A DNA stretch of 64,000 bases from Reyranella sp. (GCF_017305915.1 NZ_JAFKJN010000009.1:186001-250000), one strand, 5' to 3'. Positions 43,487 through 53,072 are shown, counted from the first letter of the stretch. A program made the numbers and translations. Notes: a model not told the origin generated them from the letters alone.

Positions 43487-45358
43487 ATGATCATGCATGG
43501 CGATGTCTGGCACGAAGGGAAGCCGAGAACGGCGACGATGGGTATTGGTGACGAGTCGTTTTCGATGCTTGCGGCCGCAAGTCCCGTGCTCGTCTTTGGC
43601 GGCGCCTATAGCAATCTCGAAGCTACGCACGCCCTTCGCGCTGAGGCCGCGCGACTGGGGATACGGCCCGAGCATACGATCTGCACCGGCGACGTCGTCG
43701 CCTATTGCGCCGATGCCAGGGAAACCGTGGCCCTGATCCGCGATTGGGGCATTCACGTGGTAATGGGCAACTGCGAGGAATCGCTCGGGTGGAACAAGGA
43801 TGATTGTGGCTGTGGCTTCGCTGATGGTACGGCTTGCGATCAACTGTCCGCCGCGTGGTATGCCCATGCCAATACGGCAATAACCGAGGGGCAGCGGGAA
43901 TGGATGAGATCGCTTCCGCGGCGGATCGACCTCCTGCTAAGCGGTCGTCGCCTGGCCGTCGTGCATGCATCAGTTGACAGCATTAACCGCTTCATCTTCG
44001 GCTCCACGCCCTGGTCGGACAAGAACCGGCAGATCGCGCTCGCTGGCTGCGACGGCGTTATCGGGGGCCATTCCGGCATTCCCTTCACTCAGGCTGTCGC
44101 CGGCAAACTCTGGCACAATGCGGGTGCGATCGGCATGCCGGCCAACGACGGCACCCGGAGGGGCTGGTACAGCCTCCTCATCCCGACCGACAACGGCATC
44201 GAAATCCACGCCGAAGCTCTTGACTACGATGCCGCGTCCGCTGCGAAGAAGGTCCGCGCACGCGGCCTGCCCGAGGGATACGCCGTAGCGCTGGAAACGG
44301 GATTGTGGCCGAGCTGCGATGTATTGCCGGCCGCGGAACTGCGCCTCAGGGGTCGGGCGATTTCCGCCGGCGCCGTGCGTTGGGACGGCGCATCCGGCTA
44401 TTGGCCTGCAATGGTGCCAGATGCCCACCGAGCAGGCATCAAGTTCAGCGATCCCGAGGTCACAGCCTCCCGCGAGAAGCGCGCGAGCGTGCAGCTCAAG
44501 AGGCTCGACGCCGTATGGTTCAACACCGGCACTCTCTGCAATCTTGCCTGCGAGAATTGTTATATCGAATCGACTCCGAAGAACGATCGGCTGGTGTATC
44601 TGACGCGGTCGGAAGTCCGACGGTTTCTTGCGGAAGCCGCGGGCCGCGATCCACGTCCGGTCGAGATCGGTTTCACCGGCGGCGAGCCGTTCATGAATCC
44701 TGACATCCTCGGCATGATTGAAGACAGCCTCGTCGCCAGCTTCAGGGTGCTCGTGTTGACGAATGCCATGAGGCCCATGCAGCGGCATATGGAACCGCTG
44801 CGCGACCTCAACCGGCGTTTTCCCGGTCAGCTCTCCCTCCGGGTGTCATTGGATCACTATGACCAGGAAGGGCACGAGAAGCTGAGGGGACCTCGCACCT
44901 GGACGAGGACAATCGACGGTCTGCTGTGGCTCGCAAGGAACGGCTTTGACGTGTCCATTGCCGGCCGCACAGTCTGGCAAGAAGACGAGGCTACAACGCG
45001 CGCCGGCTACCGCGCCTTGTTCGCCGAGCTCGGGCTCGCCATCGATGCCGAGGATCCTGTTCGTCTGGTGCTCTTCCCCGAGATGACAGCGAACGATGAC
45101 GTTCCCGAGATCACCGAGCAGTGCTGGGGCATTCTGGGGAAGAGCCCGGACGCCGTCATGTGTGCCAACTCCCGGATGGTCGTGAAGCGCAAAGGCGCAG
45201 ATCAGCCTTGCGTCGTCTCCTGCACGTTGCTGCCGTATGACAGTGCCTTCGAGCTCGGAGCGACTCTGGCGGAGGCGGCCCGGCCGGTCAGACTCAATCA
45301 TCGCTATTGTGCCCAGTTTTGCGTGCTCGGCGGCGCGTCTTGCAGCGCGCACCGGTGA
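43487..45358 (+). CDS. Metallophosphatase-radical SAM fusion protein
   Basis: A 623-residue two-domain protein. Residues about 20-270 are a calcineurin-like metallophosphatase (VLVFGGAYSNLEATHAL, ICTGDVVAYCADARET, VVMGNCEESLG, GGHSGIPFTQ, WHNAGAIGMPANDG). From about 340 a radical SAM domain follows with NTGTLCNLACENCYIES (CxxxCxxC), GFTGGEPFMNPDIL, and a C-terminal cysteine cluster CAQFCVLGGASC that may bind another cluster. ATG 43487 follows GGAG. It precedes the five-gene operon with two arsenosugar-type glycosyltransferases. Substrate unknown; I infer tailoring of a phosphorylated or sugar-type metabolite. Confidence 0.82.
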   Translation: MIMHGDVWHEGKPRTATMGIGDESFSMLAAASPVLVFGGAYSNLEATHALRAEAARLGIRPEHTICTGDVVAYCADARETVALIRDWGIHVVMGNCEESLGWNKDDCGCGFADGTACDQLSAAWYAHANTAITEGQREWMRSLPRRIDLLLSGRRLAVVHASVDSINRFIFGSTPWSDKNRQIALAGCDGVIGGHSGIPFTQAVAGKLWHNAGAIGMPANDGTRRGWYSLLIPTDNGIEIHAEALDYDAASAAKKVRARGLPEGYAVALETGLWPSCDVLPAAELRLRGRAISAGAVRWDGASGYWPAMVPDAHRAGIKFSDPEVTASREKRASVQLKRLDAVWFNTGTLCNLACENCYIESTPKNDRLVYLTRSEVRRFLAEAAGRDPRPVEIGFTGGEPFMNPDILGMIEDSLVASFRVLVLTNAMRPMQRHMEPLRDLNRRFPGQLSLRVSLDHYDQEGHEKLRGPRTWTRTIDGLLWLARNGFDVSIAGRTVWQEDEATTRAGYRALFAELGLAIDAEDPVRLVLFPEMTANDDVPEITEQCWGILGKSPDAVMCANSRMVVKRKGADQPCVVSCTLLPYDSAFELGATLAEAARPVRLNHRYCAQFCVLGGASCSAHR

Positions 45359-45594
45359 GACGCACGATGCTCGCCCGTCCGGTGCTGGCTCTACACGCCA
45401 ACCGGCAACGACAGGCGACGGTAACGAGTCTTGAAGGTCCCAGCTTCGGCGGGAAAAGGGAGACGCAGATGAGATGTCGCCCGGTAGTGATCGGCATATG
45501 GGTTGTGGTAGCGCACGGCGGCGCGGCTGTCGCAAGCCGCTCGCCTCGATGCACGACGCCCTAACGAGAGCCTCGGGCAAGGAGCGCCAAGCCA

Positions 45595-47025
45595 ATGGAC
45601 GGCCAAGTCCTCAAGGCTGATATCTGCGTGGTGGGCGGCGGGTCGGCCGGCTTGTCGGTCGCTGCCGGCGCGGCGCAGATGGGAGCGCGAACCATCCTGA
45701 TCGAAGCCAGCCGCATGGGAGGAGAATGCCTCAATACTGGCTGTGTTCCTTCGAAATCGCTGCTCGCCTGCGCCAACGCAGCACAGGTCGTCCGGGAGGC
45801 GACCCGATACGGGCTGAGCACGTCAGAACCGCGCGTCGATTTCTCACTTGTTCGCGACTATGTTCATCGAGTCATCAGCGCTATTGCGCCGCATGATTCA
45901 GTGGAACGTTTCACCGCGCTGGGCTGCACTGTCCTGAAGGGACGCGCCCGTTTCATCGATGATCGGACGGTCGAAGCGGCCGGCAGGCATATAAGGGCTC
46001 GGCGCTTCGTTATTGCGACCGGCAGCCAACCCGCGATCCCTCAAATCCCGGGGCTGGATGCCGTCCCATATCTCACGAACGAGACGCTCTTCGACAACAC
46101 TTTCCTCCCAGACCATCTCATCATCATTGGAGCCGGTCCGATCGGTTGCGAAATGGCGCAGGCGCATCGGCGACTGGGAGCGAAAGTGACGGTCCTCGAC
46201 CTCGGACCGATGCTCCCAAAAGACGATCCTGAAGCCGCAGAAGTCGTGCGCCGGGCCTTGACGACCGAGGGTGTCGCGCTGATTGAGAGCGTGAAAATCT
46301 TGCGGATCGAGCGATGCGACCGAGGCGCAAGAGTGGTCGTCCGCGAAGGGACAAATGAAAAGCCGATCGACGGCTCGCATCTACTCGTCGCAGCCGGCCG
46401 CAAACCCAATCTCGACAGTCTCGACCTCGAGGCCGCCGGGGTTCGGTTTGGCGCCAAAGGCATCGAAGTCGACCGTCGCCTGAGGACCACCAATCGACGG
46501 ATCTACGCAGCAGGCGACGCCGTTGGCGGATACCAGTTCACGCATGTCGCGGGGTATCACGCGGGCATCATTCTACGGAACGCTCTATTCCGCCTTCCGG
46601 CCAAGACCGATCTTCGTGCGCTTCCCTGGGTGACCTATACCGACCCAGAGCTTGCTCAAGTCGGCATGACGGAGGCGCAGGCCCGGCAGGCTTTTGGAAC
46701 AGGCATCCGAGTACTGCGCGTCGATTTCAGCGAAAGCGACCGAGCACAGACCGAGGGGGCGACCGGTGGCTTCGTCAAGGCAATCGTCTCTCGACGAGGT
46801 TACGTCCTCGGGGCCACGATCGTCGGCCGGCGGGCCGGCGAACTGATGCTGCCATGGGCGCTGACGATCGCGCAGCGAGCGCGAATCGGCAGCCTTGCCA
46901 GTATCATTGCGGCATATCCGACTCTCAGCGAACTCAGCAAGCACGCTGCGGGTAGCTTCTATTCGCCGATGCTCTTCAGCCGCCGAACCAGGGCGATCGT
47001 GCGATTCTTGGGATTATTCGGTTGA
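45595..47025 (+). CDS. FAD disulfide reductase of the TVP38/glycosyltransferase operon
   Basis: A 476-residue MerA/lipoamide-dehydrogenase-like enzyme. FAD motif ICVVGGGSAGLSVAAGAAQM, redox pair GGECLNTGCVPSKSLLA, NAD motif IIIGAGPIGCEMAQAHRRLG, and HAAGSFYSPMLF near the end, with a C-terminal hydrophobic extension and no vicinal cysteines. MerA-like proteins of this type are commonly encoded next to TVP38/TMEM64 genes. Its stop overlaps the TTG start of that gene. The gap 45359-45594 upstream holds no gene. Confidence 0.85.
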   Translation: MDGQVLKADICVVGGGSAGLSVAAGAAQMGARTILIEASRMGGECLNTGCVPSKSLLACANAAQVVREATRYGLSTSEPRVDFSLVRDYVHRVISAIAPHDSVERFTALGCTVLKGRARFIDDRTVEAAGRHIRARRFVIATGSQPAIPQIPGLDAVPYLTNETLFDNTFLPDHLIIIGAGPIGCEMAQAHRRLGAKVTVLDLGPMLPKDDPEAAEVVRRALTTEGVALIESVKILRIERCDRGARVVVREGTNEKPIDGSHLLVAAGRKPNLDSLDLEAAGVRFGAKGIEVDRRLRTTNRRIYAAGDAVGGYQFTHVAGYHAGIILRNALFRLPAKTDLRALPWVTYTDPELAQVGMTEAQARQAFGTGIRVLRVDFSESDRAQTEGATGGFVKAIVSRRGYVLGATIVGRRAGELMLPWALTIAQRARIGSLASIIAAYPTLSELSKHAAGSFYSPMLFSRRTRAIVRFLGLFG

Positions 47026-47732
47026 GCAACCCGGTCACCTTGAAACGCCTTCTGCCCCTGCTGGTCATTGCAGGTCTTTTCGCTGCCTTCTTTGGCCTGG
47101 GCTTCAATCGCTATCTGTCCTTGGACAGCCTTCGCGACAACGAAGTTGAGCTCCGTGCTCTTGTCGCACGCCATCCAGCCCTGTCCGCAGCGGCATTCAT
47201 CGTAACCTATGCAGCTGTCGTCGGACTCTCGTTGCCAGTCGGGGCGCTCTTAACGATGGCCGGAGGCTTTCTCTTCGGTCTTTGGATCGGAGCGGGGCTC
47301 AGCGTGGTGGGCGCAACGGCAGGTGCCATCGTCATCTTTTTGATCGCGCGCGTGGCCGTTGGCGACCTGCTTCGAGCGCGAGCCGGTCCTTTCATGGCAC
47401 GCATGACAGAAGGATTCGAGCGAAACGCCTTCAATTACCTCCTGCTCTTGCGTCTGGTGCCTGTGTTCCCGTTCTGGGCCGTCAACCTTGCGTCGGCTCT
47501 GTTGGGGATGAACACCCCGCCATTTGTCGCCGCGACGGCAATTGGGATTATCCCGGGTACCCTGGCCTATGCGGCTATTGGAGATGGATTGGGACTGTAC
47601 TTCAGGGCCGGATCGGAGGCCCCGCTGAGCGAGGTCTTCACTCCGGAAATGATCGCCCTACGGGTCGGCCTGGCTCTTATTGCGTTGCTGCCGATCGCCA
47701 TCCGATGGGCGATGAAGCGGTGGCACCGATGA
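47022..47732 (+). CDS. TVP38/TMEM64 (VTT domain) membrane protein
   Basis: A 236-residue inner-membrane protein of the DedA/SNARE-associated VTT group: VVGLSLPVGALLTMAGGFLF, GAGLSVVGATAGAIVIFLIA and FAVNLASALLG-like segments (read FWAVNLASALLGMNT). DedA-related proteins are linked to lipid carrier transport and membrane potential. It starts at TTG 47022, overlapping the FAD reductase stop, and its own stop overlaps the next start (ATGA), so the genes are coupled. Confidence 0.85.
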   Translation: MSNPVTLKRLLPLLVIAGLFAAFFGLGFNRYLSLDSLRDNEVELRALVARHPALSAAAFIVTYAAVVGLSLPVGALLTMAGGFLFGLWIGAGLSVVGATAGAIVIFLIARVAVGDLLRARAGPFMARMTEGFERNAFNYLLLLRLVPVFPFWAVNLASALLGMNTPPFVAATAIGIIPGTLAYAAIGDGLGLYFRAGSEAPLSEVFTPEMIALRVGLALIALLPIAIRWAMKRWHR

Positions 47733-48394
47733 GCCTCTCCGTGATCATTCCGACGCTCAACGCCGCGGGCCGGCTGAGAGGGACGCTGCAGACCCTCGGC
47801 GCTGTCGATGACCTTGTCGTGGTGGACGGCGGCTCAACAGACCGCACTGTCGAGGTGGCAAACACGTTCGGTGCCCGCGTAATCACCGCCACCGCAGGCC
47901 GAGGCCACCAGCTCATGGCAGGTGCGGTGGCAGCCACTGGGCCCTGGCTGCTGTTCTTGCACGCTGACACTCTGCTGACGGCGGGCTGGCGCGCCGACGT
48001 AGAGAGATTCGCGGGCGATCCCCGCAATCCGACAAGGGCCGCGGTCTTTCGCTTCGTGCTCGACGACAGATCGTGGCAGGCGAGGCTCCTGGAGAGAGTG
48101 GTCTCCTGGCGTGTAAGGACCTTGGGTTTGCCCTACGGCGATCAGGGTCTGCTCATCCATCGCGACTTCTATCGGTCGTTAGGCGGTTTTCCTGCCTGGC
48201 CGCTGATGGAGGATGTTCACCTGGTCCGCCGAATCGGCCGCGAACGACTGACCCTTCTGCCCTCGGCGGCGCGCACCTCCGCCGAACGGTGGCGCCGAAA
48301 TGGCTGGATCCGGCGCAGTCTCCGAAACCTGACTTGCCTGTCGCTCTACTTCCTGGGGGTGCCGCCTCGGCTGATCGTCAAGTTCTATGGCTGA
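47729..48394 (+). CDS. Family 2 glycosyltransferase, TIGR04283 type
   Basis: A 221-residue GT-A protein: SLSVIIPTLNAAGRLRGTLQ, VVVDGGSTDRTVEVA, GRGHQLMAGAVAATGPWLLF, LHADTLL (DxD-like) and LGLPYGDQGLLIHRDFY. This is the family first named rSAM/selenodomain-associated transferase 2 and later arsenosugar biosynthesis glycosyltransferase. ATG 47729 overlaps the stop of the TVP38 gene. The partner transferase follows two bases later. Confidence 0.88.
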   Translation: MSLSVIIPTLNAAGRLRGTLQTLGAVDDLVVVDGGSTDRTVEVANTFGARVITATAGRGHQLMAGAVAATGPWLLFLHADTLLTAGWRADVERFAGDPRNPTRAAVFRFVLDDRSWQARLLERVVSWRVRTLGLPYGDQGLLIHRDFYRSLGGFPAWPLMEDVHLVRRIGRERLTLLPSAARTSAERWRRNGWIRRSLRNLTCLSLYFLGVPPRLIVKFYG

Positions 48395-48396
48395 CA

Positions 48397-48990
48397 ATGC
48401 ACCAAGAACAACATCTCGTAATCTTTTCCAGGCATCCTCGGCTCGGGACGGGAAAGCGGCGCCTGGCCAAGGACATTGGAGCTGTTGGCGCGCTTCGCTT
48501 CCAACGACTCATGGTTTCGCTGATCCTGCGTCGCCTTGGCCGCGACAGGCGTTGGACGACCTGGCTCGGAATCACCCCGGACCGATCAGGACCCTGGCCG
48601 CACGGCTTTCACATCGTACCGCAAGGTCGTGGCGACCTCGGGCGCCGGATGGCATCCGTCGTCAGAAGGCTGCCGCCAGGACCGGTGGTCATCGTAGGCA
48701 GCGACATCCCAGGTATTGCTGCGGCCGACATTGCCGATGCTTTCCGCGCGTTGGGCTCAAAGGACGCGGTTTTCGGGCCCGCCACGGACGGTGGGTACTG
48801 GCTTGTCGGGCTGCGCCGTCGCCCGCATTTCATCGATCCCTTTGCGAACGTCCGCTGGTCGAGCGAGCACGCTCTTGCCGACACCGTGGCCAATCTTGCG
48901 GACAAGGAGGTTGCGATGCTGCGGCCGCTTTCCGATGTCGACGACGGTGCATCCTGGCGCCGTCATGCGCTGAGAGAGGTTCCGCCATGA
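48397..48990 (+). CDS. DUF2064/TIGR04282 glycosyltransferase-like protein
   Basis: A 197-residue protein of the family first named rSAM/selenodomain-associated transferase 1, with a CofC/nucleotidyltransferase-like fold: LVIFSRHPRLGTGKRRLAKD, PPGPVVIVGSDIPGIAAADI, VFGPATDGGYWLVGLRRRP and NVRWSSEHALADT. It lies between the family 2 transferase and the CMD gene; its stop overlaps the CMD start. The two transferases usually occur together, and are thought to build a sugar-type product; arsenic or selenium substrates are inferred only from the names of the families. Confidence 0.87.
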   Translation: MHQEQHLVIFSRHPRLGTGKRRLAKDIGAVGALRFQRLMVSLILRRLGRDRRWTTWLGITPDRSGPWPHGFHIVPQGRGDLGRRMASVVRRLPPGPVVIVGSDIPGIAAADIADAFRALGSKDAVFGPATDGGYWLVGLRRRPHFIDPFANVRWSSEHALADTVANLADKEVAMLRPLSDVDDGASWRRHALREVPP

Positions 48991-49547
48991 CTGCAGTAAC
49001 GGCCAAGCCCCTCAGAAGCTATCCCTGGTTTATCCGGCTGTTCTTCTGGAAACAGCGGCGAACCTATGGGCGCGTTCTCGACCCGGGCCTCCTTTGGGGC
49101 CGCTCGCCGTGGGTCTTCGCAAGCGTCGCCCTGCTCTATGGAGCCCTCGATCGACGCAGATCACCGCTTGCGCCGGCGCTGCGTTCGCTGGTCACGGTGC
49201 GGGTCTCGCAGATCAATCACTGCGCCTTCTGCGTCGATATCAACTCTGCGACGCTCGCCAAACGCGGCGTGCCCATTGAAAAAGTCGACGCCGTGTCCGA
49301 CTGGCAGGACAGCTCCCGGTTCGACAGCGAGGAGCGGTTGGCTCTCGAATACGCGGAAGCCATGACGCTCAATCAAGTCGACGACGATCTGCGGAGTCGC
49401 CTGAAAAGTCATTGGAGCGACGACGCCATCGTAGAGTTGACCGGTCTCATCGCTTTCCAGAACCTGTCCTCGAAGTTTAACGCGGCGCTCGACGTTCCAG
49501 CACAAGGATTCTGTCGGCTGCCACAGGCTACATTCTCTCCGCGATAG
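48987..49547 (+). CDS. CMD/AhpD-like protein of the glycosyltransferase operon
   Basis: A 186-residue carboxymuconolactone-decarboxylase-fold protein with VSQINHCAFCVDINSATLAK, a CxxC redox centre (C-A-F-C) followed by D-I-N rather than the usual histidine. The ATG 48987 overlaps the upstream stop (ATGA). It ends the five-gene operon. The peroxidase-like fold suggests it protects or oxidises an operon product. Between 49548 and 49767 I see no gene. Confidence 0.82.
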   Translation: MTAVTAKPLRSYPWFIRLFFWKQRRTYGRVLDPGLLWGRSPWVFASVALLYGALDRRRSPLAPALRSLVTVRVSQINHCAFCVDINSATLAKRGVPIEKVDAVSDWQDSSRFDSEERLALEYAEAMTLNQVDDDLRSRLKSHWSDDAIVELTGLIAFQNLSSKFNAALDVPAQGFCRLPQATFSPR

Positions 49548-49767
49548 AAGGCGTGTCGACTGAGATCTCACGGCGCAGGAACATTGCTCTGCCGGAAAGG
49601 CCGCTTTCCGTCCGCTGGCACCGATTCACACCAGGTAAAGATCCACCATACCTCGCGTCCCGAAGGCGTGTGGAGCTCAGGTGAAGCACTGGAGCGGCGG
49701 CCTTGCGGGCGCCGACCCCGTTCACGCTTCCGCCTGAATCTGGCTCGCCTTTGCCAAAAGATGCGAT

Positions 49768-49782
49768 TAATATGCATTATCA
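49768..49782. promoter_or_regulatory. Fur-like box before the FTR1 gene
   Basis: TAATATG-C-ATTATCA resembles the 7-1-7 Fur motif (TGATAAT-N-ATTATCA), with a perfect right half. It lies 23 bases upstream of ATG 49805, where iron repression of the permease would be expected. Confidence 0.5.
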
Positions 49783-49804
49783 TTCGCAATCCAAGGCGCG
49801 GCCA

Positions 49805-51742
49805 ATGAGACGGGCTTTTGGATGGGTAGCCACTGGGCTTCTGCTTTTAGTGATCGGCGGTCTGGCCGAGTCTGCACTGGCGCAGACCGACGACCAAAGG
49901 GCTGCCGTCGCCTGGCGCCTGCTCGACTACCTTGGCGTCGATTACGGCGGCGCCGTCGCTGACGATGGGCGCACTATTAGCCAGTCCGAATATGAAGAGA
50001 TGGTCGAGTTCGCCCAGCAAGTGCGGGACCGACTGGCCGCTCTGCCCGCCAAGCCCGCGCAGGGATCCCTCGTTGCTCGCGTCGAGGCCCTGCAGGCCGC
50101 CATCGCGCGGAAGGTACCGCCGTCGGAGCTCGCTGGTTTGGCAAAGACCCTGAAAGACGATCTGCTTGCCGCGTATCCGATGCCGCTGGCGCCGGCGAAG
50201 ACCCCCGACCTTGCACGCAGTGCCGCCCTCTATGCGGAGCAATGTGCTTCCTGCCACGGTGCAACCGGCGCCGGCGACGGACCGGCGGCGAAGGGGCTGA
50301 ACCCGCGGCCCGTTGCCTTCACCGATGCCGCGCGCGCCCGGGCTCGCAGCGTTTTCGGGCTCTATCAGGTCATCGACCAGGGGCTCGAGGCCACGGCGAT
50401 GGCAAGCTTCGCCCACCTTCCGTCGGACGATCGCTGGGCGCTCGCATTCCATGTCGGCACGCTCGCTTCCTCGGCCTCTGACGTCGACCGTGGCAAGCAA
50501 CTCTGGCAGGGCGATCCGGCCTTCCGCGCAAAGATCCCCAACCTGCAGGCGCTCACTCAGGTCACGCAGGCGGCGCTTGCCCAGGACATGGGCGACGATA
50601 AGGCGCGCGATCTCGTGGCGTACCTGCGCCGGCATCCGGAAGCGGTCACGTCGGGTTCGGGCCGGACTCTCGGGCTGGCGCGCCGGAAGCTGGCCGAAAG
50701 CGTCGCGACCTACGAGGCGGGCGATCGCAAGAAGGCGACCGATCTTGCGCTCTCCGCCTATCTCGACGGCTTCGAGCCTGTCGAGCCGAGCCTGAAGGCC
50801 CGGGATGACGCTCTCATGGTGCGCATTGAGTCCGCGATGCTCGATTTCAGGGCCGCGATGACCAAGGGCGAAAGTGCCGAAGGGCTGCGCGAGCGGGCGG
50901 CACGGCTCGGCGCGCTGTTCGACCTGGCCGAGCGGGCGCTTGCGCCGGAACAAGCCGACGGCAGCGCGACCTTCGCCGCCGCCTTCACCATCCTGCTGCG
51001 CGAGGGGGTCGAAGCGCTGCTGGTGGTGGTCGCGATGATCGCCTTCCTGCGCAAGGCGGAGCGCAGCGAAGTCGTCGCCTGGTTGCATGGAGGCTGGATT
51101 GCGGCGCTGGTGGCGGGCGGGCTCACCTGGGTGGCGGCGACCTGGCTCGTCTCGATCAGCGGCGCCAGCCGCGAGCTGACCGAAGGATTCGGGTCTCTGC
51201 TCGCCGCCGCGGTCCTGGTCTCGGTTGGCTTGTGGATGCATGGCAAGACGCGCGCCGATGCCTGGCAGAGGTACGTTCGCGAGAAGCTCTCGCGCGCCTT
51301 GTCGGCCAGATCCGCTTGGCTGCTCCTGCTGCTCGCCTTCGTGGTCGTCTATCGCGAAGTGTTCGAGACCATCCTATTCTTCATCGCTCTGTGGAGCGAG
51401 GGCAGCGGGCCCGCCGTGATCGCGGGTGGAGCAGCCGGCGCCGGTGCGCTCGCGATTCTCGCCTGGGCTTTGTTGAGTTATAGCCAGCGCCTTCCGATCA
51501 CGCAGTTCTTCTCACTGAGCGCGATTCTGATCGCCGTACTGGCCGTGGTTCTCGCCGGCAAGGGAGTGGCCGCGCTGCAGGAAGCCGGCCTGGTCGACGC
51601 TTGGCCCACGCCGGGAGTTCCCCGGATCGAGCTGCTCGGCATCTATCCAACACGAGAAGGCGTCTTTGCCCAGCTCGCGACGGCGGCCGTCCTGCTTCTC
51701 GGCTTCTGGTACACCGGGCGCACGGCGGCTGCAGATCGCTGA
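49805..51742 (+). CDS. Cytochrome c-FTR1 iron permease fusion
   Basis: A 645-residue protein with a signal peptide (RRAFGWVATGLLLLVIGGLA), a periplasmic part containing one haem c site AEQCASCHGATGAGDG (about residue 145), and a C-terminal FTR1 permease with seven helices. Both REGxE iron-transport motifs are present as LLREGVEALLVVV and VVYREVFETILFF. FTR1 proteins import ferric iron produced by coupled oxidation; the fused cytochrome may take up the electrons. ATG 49805 is favoured, as a Fur-like box overlaps the alternative at 49772. Confidence 0.9.
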   Translation: MRRAFGWVATGLLLLVIGGLAESALAQTDDQRAAVAWRLLDYLGVDYGGAVADDGRTISQSEYEEMVEFAQQVRDRLAALPAKPAQGSLVARVEALQAAIARKVPPSELAGLAKTLKDDLLAAYPMPLAPAKTPDLARSAALYAEQCASCHGATGAGDGPAAKGLNPRPVAFTDAARARARSVFGLYQVIDQGLEATAMASFAHLPSDDRWALAFHVGTLASSASDVDRGKQLWQGDPAFRAKIPNLQALTQVTQAALAQDMGDDKARDLVAYLRRHPEAVTSGSGRTLGLARRKLAESVATYEAGDRKKATDLALSAYLDGFEPVEPSLKARDDALMVRIESAMLDFRAAMTKGESAEGLRERAARLGALFDLAERALAPEQADGSATFAAAFTILLREGVEALLVVVAMIAFLRKAERSEVVAWLHGGWIAALVAGGLTWVAATWLVSISGASRELTEGFGSLLAAAVLVSVGLWMHGKTRADAWQRYVREKLSRALSARSAWLLLLLAFVVVYREVFETILFFIALWSEGSGPAVIAGGAAGAGALAILAWALLSYSQRLPITQFFSLSAILIAVLAVVLAGKGVAALQEAGLVDAWPTPGVPRIELLGIYPTREGVFAQLATAAVLLLGFWYTGRTAAADR

Positions 51743-51824
51743 AAAAGGCATGAACAAGGCCCTATGTGACCCATGTTCCATCGCGCGGCAGCACCTTTCT
51801 GCGCGATATCTGCTAACAAAACCA

Positions 51825-51847
51825 GGTTGCCGGCTGGGCCGGCAACC
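51825..51847 (-). terminator. Hairpin terminator for the minus-strand fragment
   Basis: GGTTGCCGGC (51825-51834) pairs perfectly with GCCGGCAACC (51838-51847), three-base loop; on the minus strand TGGTTTTG follows. It suits a terminator just after the truncated gene ending at 51861, and may also stop FTR1 transcription. Confidence 0.6.
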
Positions 51848-51860
51848 CTGAAAGCGCGCG

Positions 51861-52118
51861 TTAGCGCGTTAGGGTGTGAAGTAGCGCTAACGAAAAGGGA
51901 GACCTTATCGAGATCCGACCGAACGTCGTATTGAGGGGCTCGAGAAGACTTTCGCAAAGACGCCGGCCAACGTTGATCGCCAAGTCCGGGTCGTCCGGCA
52001 TGTTTGGAACGCCGTAGCTTGACGAGATCTCGCTGTAGAGGAAATCCCGCATCAAGAAAGACGGAGAGAGCCGCACTCTGCCTAGCTCCACCAGCCGTCG
52101 TAGAACCGAAGCACTCAT
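51861..52118 (-). pseudogene. N-terminal fragment of a conserved hypothetical protein
   Basis: An 85-codon frame: VELGRVRLSPSFLMRDFLYS, EISSSYGVPNMPDDPDLAIN, VGRRLCESLLEPLNTTFGRI. I recognise this as the beginning of a conserved alphaproteobacterial protein of unknown function that normally continues well past the RISIRSxYRS segment, where this copy diverges (SIRSPFSLALLHTLTR). It is truncated at 51861, close to a hairpin. Together with nearby frameshifted genes it suggests decay at the island's right end. Confidence 0.5.
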
Positions 52119-52543
52119 GGAGCCCGATCAGGCCGTGTGGGCTCGGGCAACCGGTGAAAGGGCTTTCCTCCCGCGGCCGACGCATCGCCTTCTCTAGGCC
52201 TTCCTGGCGCATCACGAGGCCCATTGGCGGAAACAAGTCGCTCGGCGCGAAGGCTCGCCTCCATGTGCTCAGTTCGTAGATGAACGGCATTCTCCCAACC
52301 CGTCGGGGGCATTCTGCATGCAAACTGCGGCGTGTCCTGTGGAAACCCGCGGATCGTCGCTCATTGAGAGGGAGCCACTTTTTTGGGGGGGCTATGGATA
52401 GAATCGCGACCTGGGGAACGAAAAGAGTTTTTTGGTGGTTGCCTTTGGCCCGCCAGCTTGATGTTCGCCCTCTTTCCTACGTGTATGTTCACCCTCGTTC
52501 TCCCCGGTCCGCATAGTCCTAGGGATGAAAGCGGGGGTAGAGA

Positions 52544-53072
52544 GTGGCCCGAAAGCATCAGCAGCTGACGGCGTTGTCCATCATCCGCGAGAAGCAGCTC
52601 GGCTACCATCGCTGCGGCCTGCCAGGCCGAGGTCGACCACGCCCAGAGTGACTTCTGGCAGGCGGTCGATGGCATCAATGCCCGCGGGCTGTTCTACGGC
52701 GGGACAGGCGCCGATGCGGGTTTCCGCTTCCCGCACGAGGCCAGGGCCGGCACCGCGCTGGTCTGGCTCCCCCACCTGCAGGGCCGCGACAACGACCGCC
52801 ATGGCCCGAGCCTGGTCCGCGATCGGCTTGAGCGCTGGAGCCGCTGGGACGCCCCAAGCTCGATCAGCCCGGCTACCGCAACCTTCGCAACCGCATGCGC
52901 AAGGCGGCGTGGTGCGGAGCTGCTTCGGATCGCAACCCTCTATGAGGCGGCCGACATAGGACCGCTGCATCATCAGCCCTGCTCGGCTTCCGGTCAGCGG
53001 CGACCGGGTCACTGCGAGCCGCCGAGCTACCTGCGACTGGTGGCCAACAACGGGGGCGACGATGCCGCGTAG
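52544..53072 (+). pseudogene. Possible frameshifted small gene
   Basis: GTG 52544, after GGGGG, opens VARKHQQLTALSIIREKQLG; a second frame then gives CQAEVDHAQSDFWQAVDGIN and runs to TAG 53070-53072. The first two segments have protein-like composition, but I find no family and the later part is doubtful. The remaining interval 52119-52543 has no gene. Confidence 0.25.

Noticed and set aside
45356..45420. TGA at the end of the radical SAM gene as a third selenocysteine
   Set aside because: The frame after it lasts only about 17 codons, is arginine-rich and has no relation to the family; the TGA is an ordinary stop.
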